DNA of 64,000 bases from Rhopalosiphum padi (lineage: Eukaryota > Arthropoda > Insecta > Hemiptera > Aphididae): assembly GCF_020882245.1 (NCBI RefSeq), contig NC_083598.1, positions 75,149,714 to 75,213,713 on the forward strand, read 5' to 3'. Below the pieces are notes generated by a model. The model saw only the letters and a list, made by a program, of their open reading frames with translations, was not told the DNA's origin and ran no database searches. Position 1 is the stretch's first letter. Every line of letters begins with the position of its first letter. Below are positions 61,013-64,000 of this stretch, in pieces. The position numbers were made by a program, and so were the translations under genes.

Positions 61013-62217
61013 ATTGTTTTTTGGTAGTGTAAATTATATTATGGTATTTATAATATTATTTCGATATGTGATGTGGCTTGCTCCGTAGTAGATAGGCGCT
61101 GTTTGGCAAAAGTCTCTCGGAGTTGATATCGTGGTAGCTATTATATTTTATTACCGTATGAAATAGATATAAGCGCACATGCAGTTTATAAAACCAAGTT
61201 ATAATTTGTATGTGAGATATAATATATAGCAAGACTAGTGTGTATTTAAAATGTATTGATGTATATTATTTATAATTAACCATTTTTCATCAATAAGTAT
61301 ATTTTTGACAATTATTTATATAAAGCTGTATGTTTTATAATTTTATAGATAAAAACTTAATTTTAAATAGATTTTCTGGATCTAATTAATGATCAATTCA
61401 TATGGTTACAATTTTGCAAATATTAATAATCAATTCATGAGTTTAGTAATTTTGTAAATATTATCTAGATATTAAAAAAAAATGATTTTTTTTTTAATGT
61501 TTATTTTAATAACATATTTTGTCGCTTTTTAGGGCAGAAATGTGTGCATGTTTCAAGGATTTCTGTGGCATCAAGCCCCTAGCCTTAATTATTACAGTCT
61601 ACCATTATGTATAATAATTATGTATAATAAATTTTAATAATAACAATCAACTATATATTATAAAAATTAATTAACATTCATAGTAATTTAATTTTTTTAA
61701 TATTAATCGTGTGAGGTTGGACATCACCAAATTATCACAGTACTTTAAAATCTAACTCGTTATAGGTACATCATGATACAGATTTACAACATTCGATACT
61801 CTATTACAAGGAGCTTCGGCACATCGATTAGGATAAAATGAAAATAAAACATTAAATATATATGAGATAGAGTAATAGTTTAATATTCATTCAATAATAC
61901 ATATTGTGGAATACATATATCGATTACACAATATAATTTTACAATAATTTAGGGACGTCACTAAATCAATAATACAATAATAATAATATAGATTAATTAT
62001 ACAATAGAATAGAATAAAAACAATATAATTTAGTTTATTTTTTTTAACGACAAACAAATTGACAGTGAACAGTTGACAAAAATTCATTGAAGCAGCTAAT
62101 ATGGTATGCGAAATAGTTATGTTAATTTCATAAACCGTGATGTCGTTGTAATGATTGGATTTATAAATATTTAATGTATATAATATGTAATTGAAATTAC
62201 GTTTTTACTCAACCTCA
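61013..62217. other. CRP6-CRP7 spacer, duplicated
   Basis: 61013-61220 is the CRP6 leader; 61220-61735 matches 63190-63690 and partly 48380-48720; 61840-62217 is the CRP7 3' flank, shared with CRP4 and CRP6. No other gene. Confidence 0.6.
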
Positions 62218-62613
62218 TTAAGGACAGTACGGAACCTCACAGCAAGCATCATCGTACACACTTGTTGGCATGTCACAACACATTGCGGTCGCGTTGCCAT
62301 GTTCAACGCATACCCAACACGCACCGTCGCACGTGCACTTTGACTTGTCATTACACTCATTCTCGCATTCAGTTTGAGTGTAGAACTGTTGGTCATCATC
62401 TGGACTTCGTTCACACTTGAAACATAACACAGTACCCTGATTGGTTTGGGCGCATGCATGTTTATCTTGCTTGTGGCATGTAGAATCAATGCACTCTTGA
62501 CAGGTCTTATAGGCCTTATCGGTATCATACGATTGGATAATATCAAAGTTAAAGACCATCAACATCACCGTAAATGTGAACATAGAGACAAGGGAATGCG
62601 ATAGGACAACCAT
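62218..62613 (-). CDS. CRP7: secreted cysteine-rich protein, most divergent member with 17 cysteines
   Basis: 131 codons, single exon on the - strand. Signal peptide with core FTFTVMLMVFNF ending near IIQS. The 14 framework cysteines are at family spacing, with the long loop one residue shorter (15). Three further cysteines lie at the C-terminal end, giving a double CC twice (TAMCC and DACC) and a near-terminal PYCP. Motifs: CFKCERS, QQFYTQTE, DKSKCTCDGACWVCVEHG. The odd total leaves one unpaired if all others pair, so dimerisation or a free thiol is possible. Sister of the CRP6 pseudogene. Function unknown. Confidence 0.9.
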   Translation of the reverse strand: MVVLSHSLVSMFTFTVMLMVFNFDIIQSYDTDKAYKTCQECIDSTCHKQDKHACAQTNQGTVLCFKCERSPDDDQQFYTQTECENECNDKSKCTCDGACWVCVEHGNATAMCCDMPTSVYDDACCEVPYCP

Positions 62614-62865
62614 ATTGTTCTTCGGTAGTGTAAATTATATAATGGTATTTATAATATTATTTCGATATGTGATGTGGCTTGCTCCGTAGTAGATAGGCGC
62701 TGTTTGGCAAAAGTCTCTCGGAGTAGATATCGTGGTACCTAATATATTTTATTACCGTATGAAATAGATATTAGCGCACATGCAGTTTATAAAACCAAGT
62801 TATAATTTGTATGTGAGATAATGACTTATGAACTGACACTACAATTTAAATCCGTAAGCCGTTCG

Positions 62866-62873
62866 AATTTATA
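62866..62873 (-). promoter_or_regulatory. TATA box of CRP7
   Basis: TATAAATT on the - strand followed by CGAACGGCTTACGGATTTA, the family promoter context, 253-260 bases before the ATG. Confidence 0.6.
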
Positions 62874-63000
62874 TCCAAAATCCTGTGGTATGTGTGATGG
62901 TGTGCACATTTAATTGGTAGGATGTAAGTGCGACAGGCTTTGAAAATCAATATTATCGTATATAAACATATAAATTATAATATTATAGATTAATACAGAG

Positions 63001-63100
63001 CTTCCTCCTCTATGAGTCAGATTGTGATATATGATTAAATTAATTTAAATTTTTATAAATAATTGGATTCACAGATGTTTTTGTTGCTGAAAACCTGTAT
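63001..63100 (-). promoter_or_regulatory. Conserved distal upstream block of CRP7
   Basis: Diverged reverse-strand copy (TTCCTCCTCTATGAGTCAG and GGATTCACAGATGTTTTTG on the + strand), about 390-490 bases before the ATG. Confidence 0.4.
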
Positions 63101-64000
63101 TTGTATTATTACTAGTAAGGTTAGAGACTTTTCGTACTGCATATTTTTCAAATGTCACTATTAACAATGCTATGTAAAATATAAGCAATATGATATATAG
63201 CAAGACTAGTGTGTATTTAAAATTTATTGATGCATATTATTTATAATTAACCATTTTTCATCAATAAGTACATATTTGACAATTATTTTTATAAAGCTGT
63301 ATGTTTTATAATTTAATAGATAAAAAATTAATTTTAAATATTTTTTCTAATTAATGAACAATTCATATGATTACAATTTTGCAAATATTAATAATCAATT
63401 CATGAGTTTAGTAGTTTTGTAAATATTATCTTGATATTAAAATAAAAAGATTTTTTTTTAATGTTTATTTTAATAGCATATTTTGTCGATTTTTAGGGCA
63501 TATATGTGTGCATGTTTCAATGATTTTTGTGGCATGAAGCACCTAGCCTTAATTATTACTGTCTACCATTAAGTATAATAAATTTTAATAATAACAATCA
63601 CCTATATATTATAAAAATTAATTAACATTCATAGCGATTTCATTTTTTTATATTATTTTTTTTTTGTTTATCGTGTGAGGTTGCAAATCGCCAAATAATT
63701 TAAAATAGTTTTTACTCATCGTAAAAATGAATTAGAACATTTTACTAAATTGTGTAGTATTTACCTGGCATACTAAAGTGTATAATTTTAAAGTATTATC
63801 ATTTCCTCGACAGTATTTATTTATTGTAAATTTAGCTATTTATTATAGTATTAGTAGTTGTGGTAATATATAATAATTACCGTCCTATTTTATATTCTAT
63901 ATTATACACAATAATCGATCATACTCAGACAATAGTTTTCAGTCAAAATAAAATAACTTTCTATTTTAATACACTTAAATATTTTTTATTCTTTTTGCTT
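63101..64000. other. Duplicated spacer upstream of CRP7 to the window end
   Basis: Repeats the 48290-48900 and 61220-61735 sequence; the part near 63700-63780 is the reverse of the unit upstream of CRP1-CRP3 (TCGTAAAAATGAATTAG). The duplicated array may therefore continue beyond the window. No gene seen. Confidence 0.55.

Noticed and set aside
38909..62613. Possibility that the family is the short bacteriocyte-specific cysteine-rich peptides or the bicycle effector genes of aphids
   Set aside because: Members are about 105 aa when mature with 14 or more cysteines in one exon; the bacteriocyte peptides are shorter with six to eight cysteines, and bicycle genes have many tiny exons and paired CYC motifs. 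Not excluded by search.

Overview
The window looks like nuclear DNA of a sap-feeding insect, most probably an aphid. It is very AT-rich, with many AT, ATT and CA microsatellites. It carries the last two coding exons of a Musashi-type RNA-binding protein gene, two single-exon secreted protein genes of insect structural-protein style, a Jockey-clade LINE, and a local expansion of a small cysteine-rich secreted protein family. The aphid assignment is an inference from this combination, not from a species-specific marker.

Layout. 1-13761: 3' part of a Musashi/Rbp6-like gene on the + strand, with coding exons at 7745-7998 and 13720-13761 and large introns. 13762-25071: AT-rich sequence with no gene I can support, probably partly the 3' UTR of that gene. 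25072-26097 and 29766-31049: two GC-rich, single-exon, signal-peptide-bearing genes of unknown function with Gln-rich tracts; an 863-bp inverted-repeat element (26919-27781) lies between them. 31050-38290: gene-free, with a 171-bp hairpin element at 35303-35473.

38.2-64.0 kb is the most interesting part. Six intact single-exon genes and one pseudogene encode a family of about 131-136 aa secreted proteins (here CRP1-CRP7) sharing a rigid 14-cysteine framework. Three lie on the + strand (38909, 41564, 45083) and four on the - strand (47449, 59355, the pseudogene at 60690, 62218), so the two arms face each other. Promoters, 5' leaders and 3' flanks were copied with the genes. CRP1 and CRP2 share 375 bp of upstream DNA with a single mismatch although their proteins are only about 69% identical. 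CRP3 and CRP5 are inverted near-copies that share a 17-codon upstream ORF.

The gap between CRP4 and CRP5 was filled by mobile DNA: an apparently intact 4.6-kb Jockey LINE with target-site duplication inside an older inverted-repeat element, a 1.2-kb solo LTR with 5-bp target duplication, a decayed Jockey 3' fragment, and three copies of a roughly 0.5-kb repeat. For both the LINE and the LTR, related uninterrupted copies elsewhere in the window show the empty site.

The function of the cysteine-rich family cannot be read from sequence. Signal peptide, disulfide-type framework, clustering and coding divergence suit a secreted, fast-evolving role such as a salivary effector or a symbiosis/immune peptide. 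Aphid-specific cysteine-rich salivary families have been reported, but membership was not tested here.
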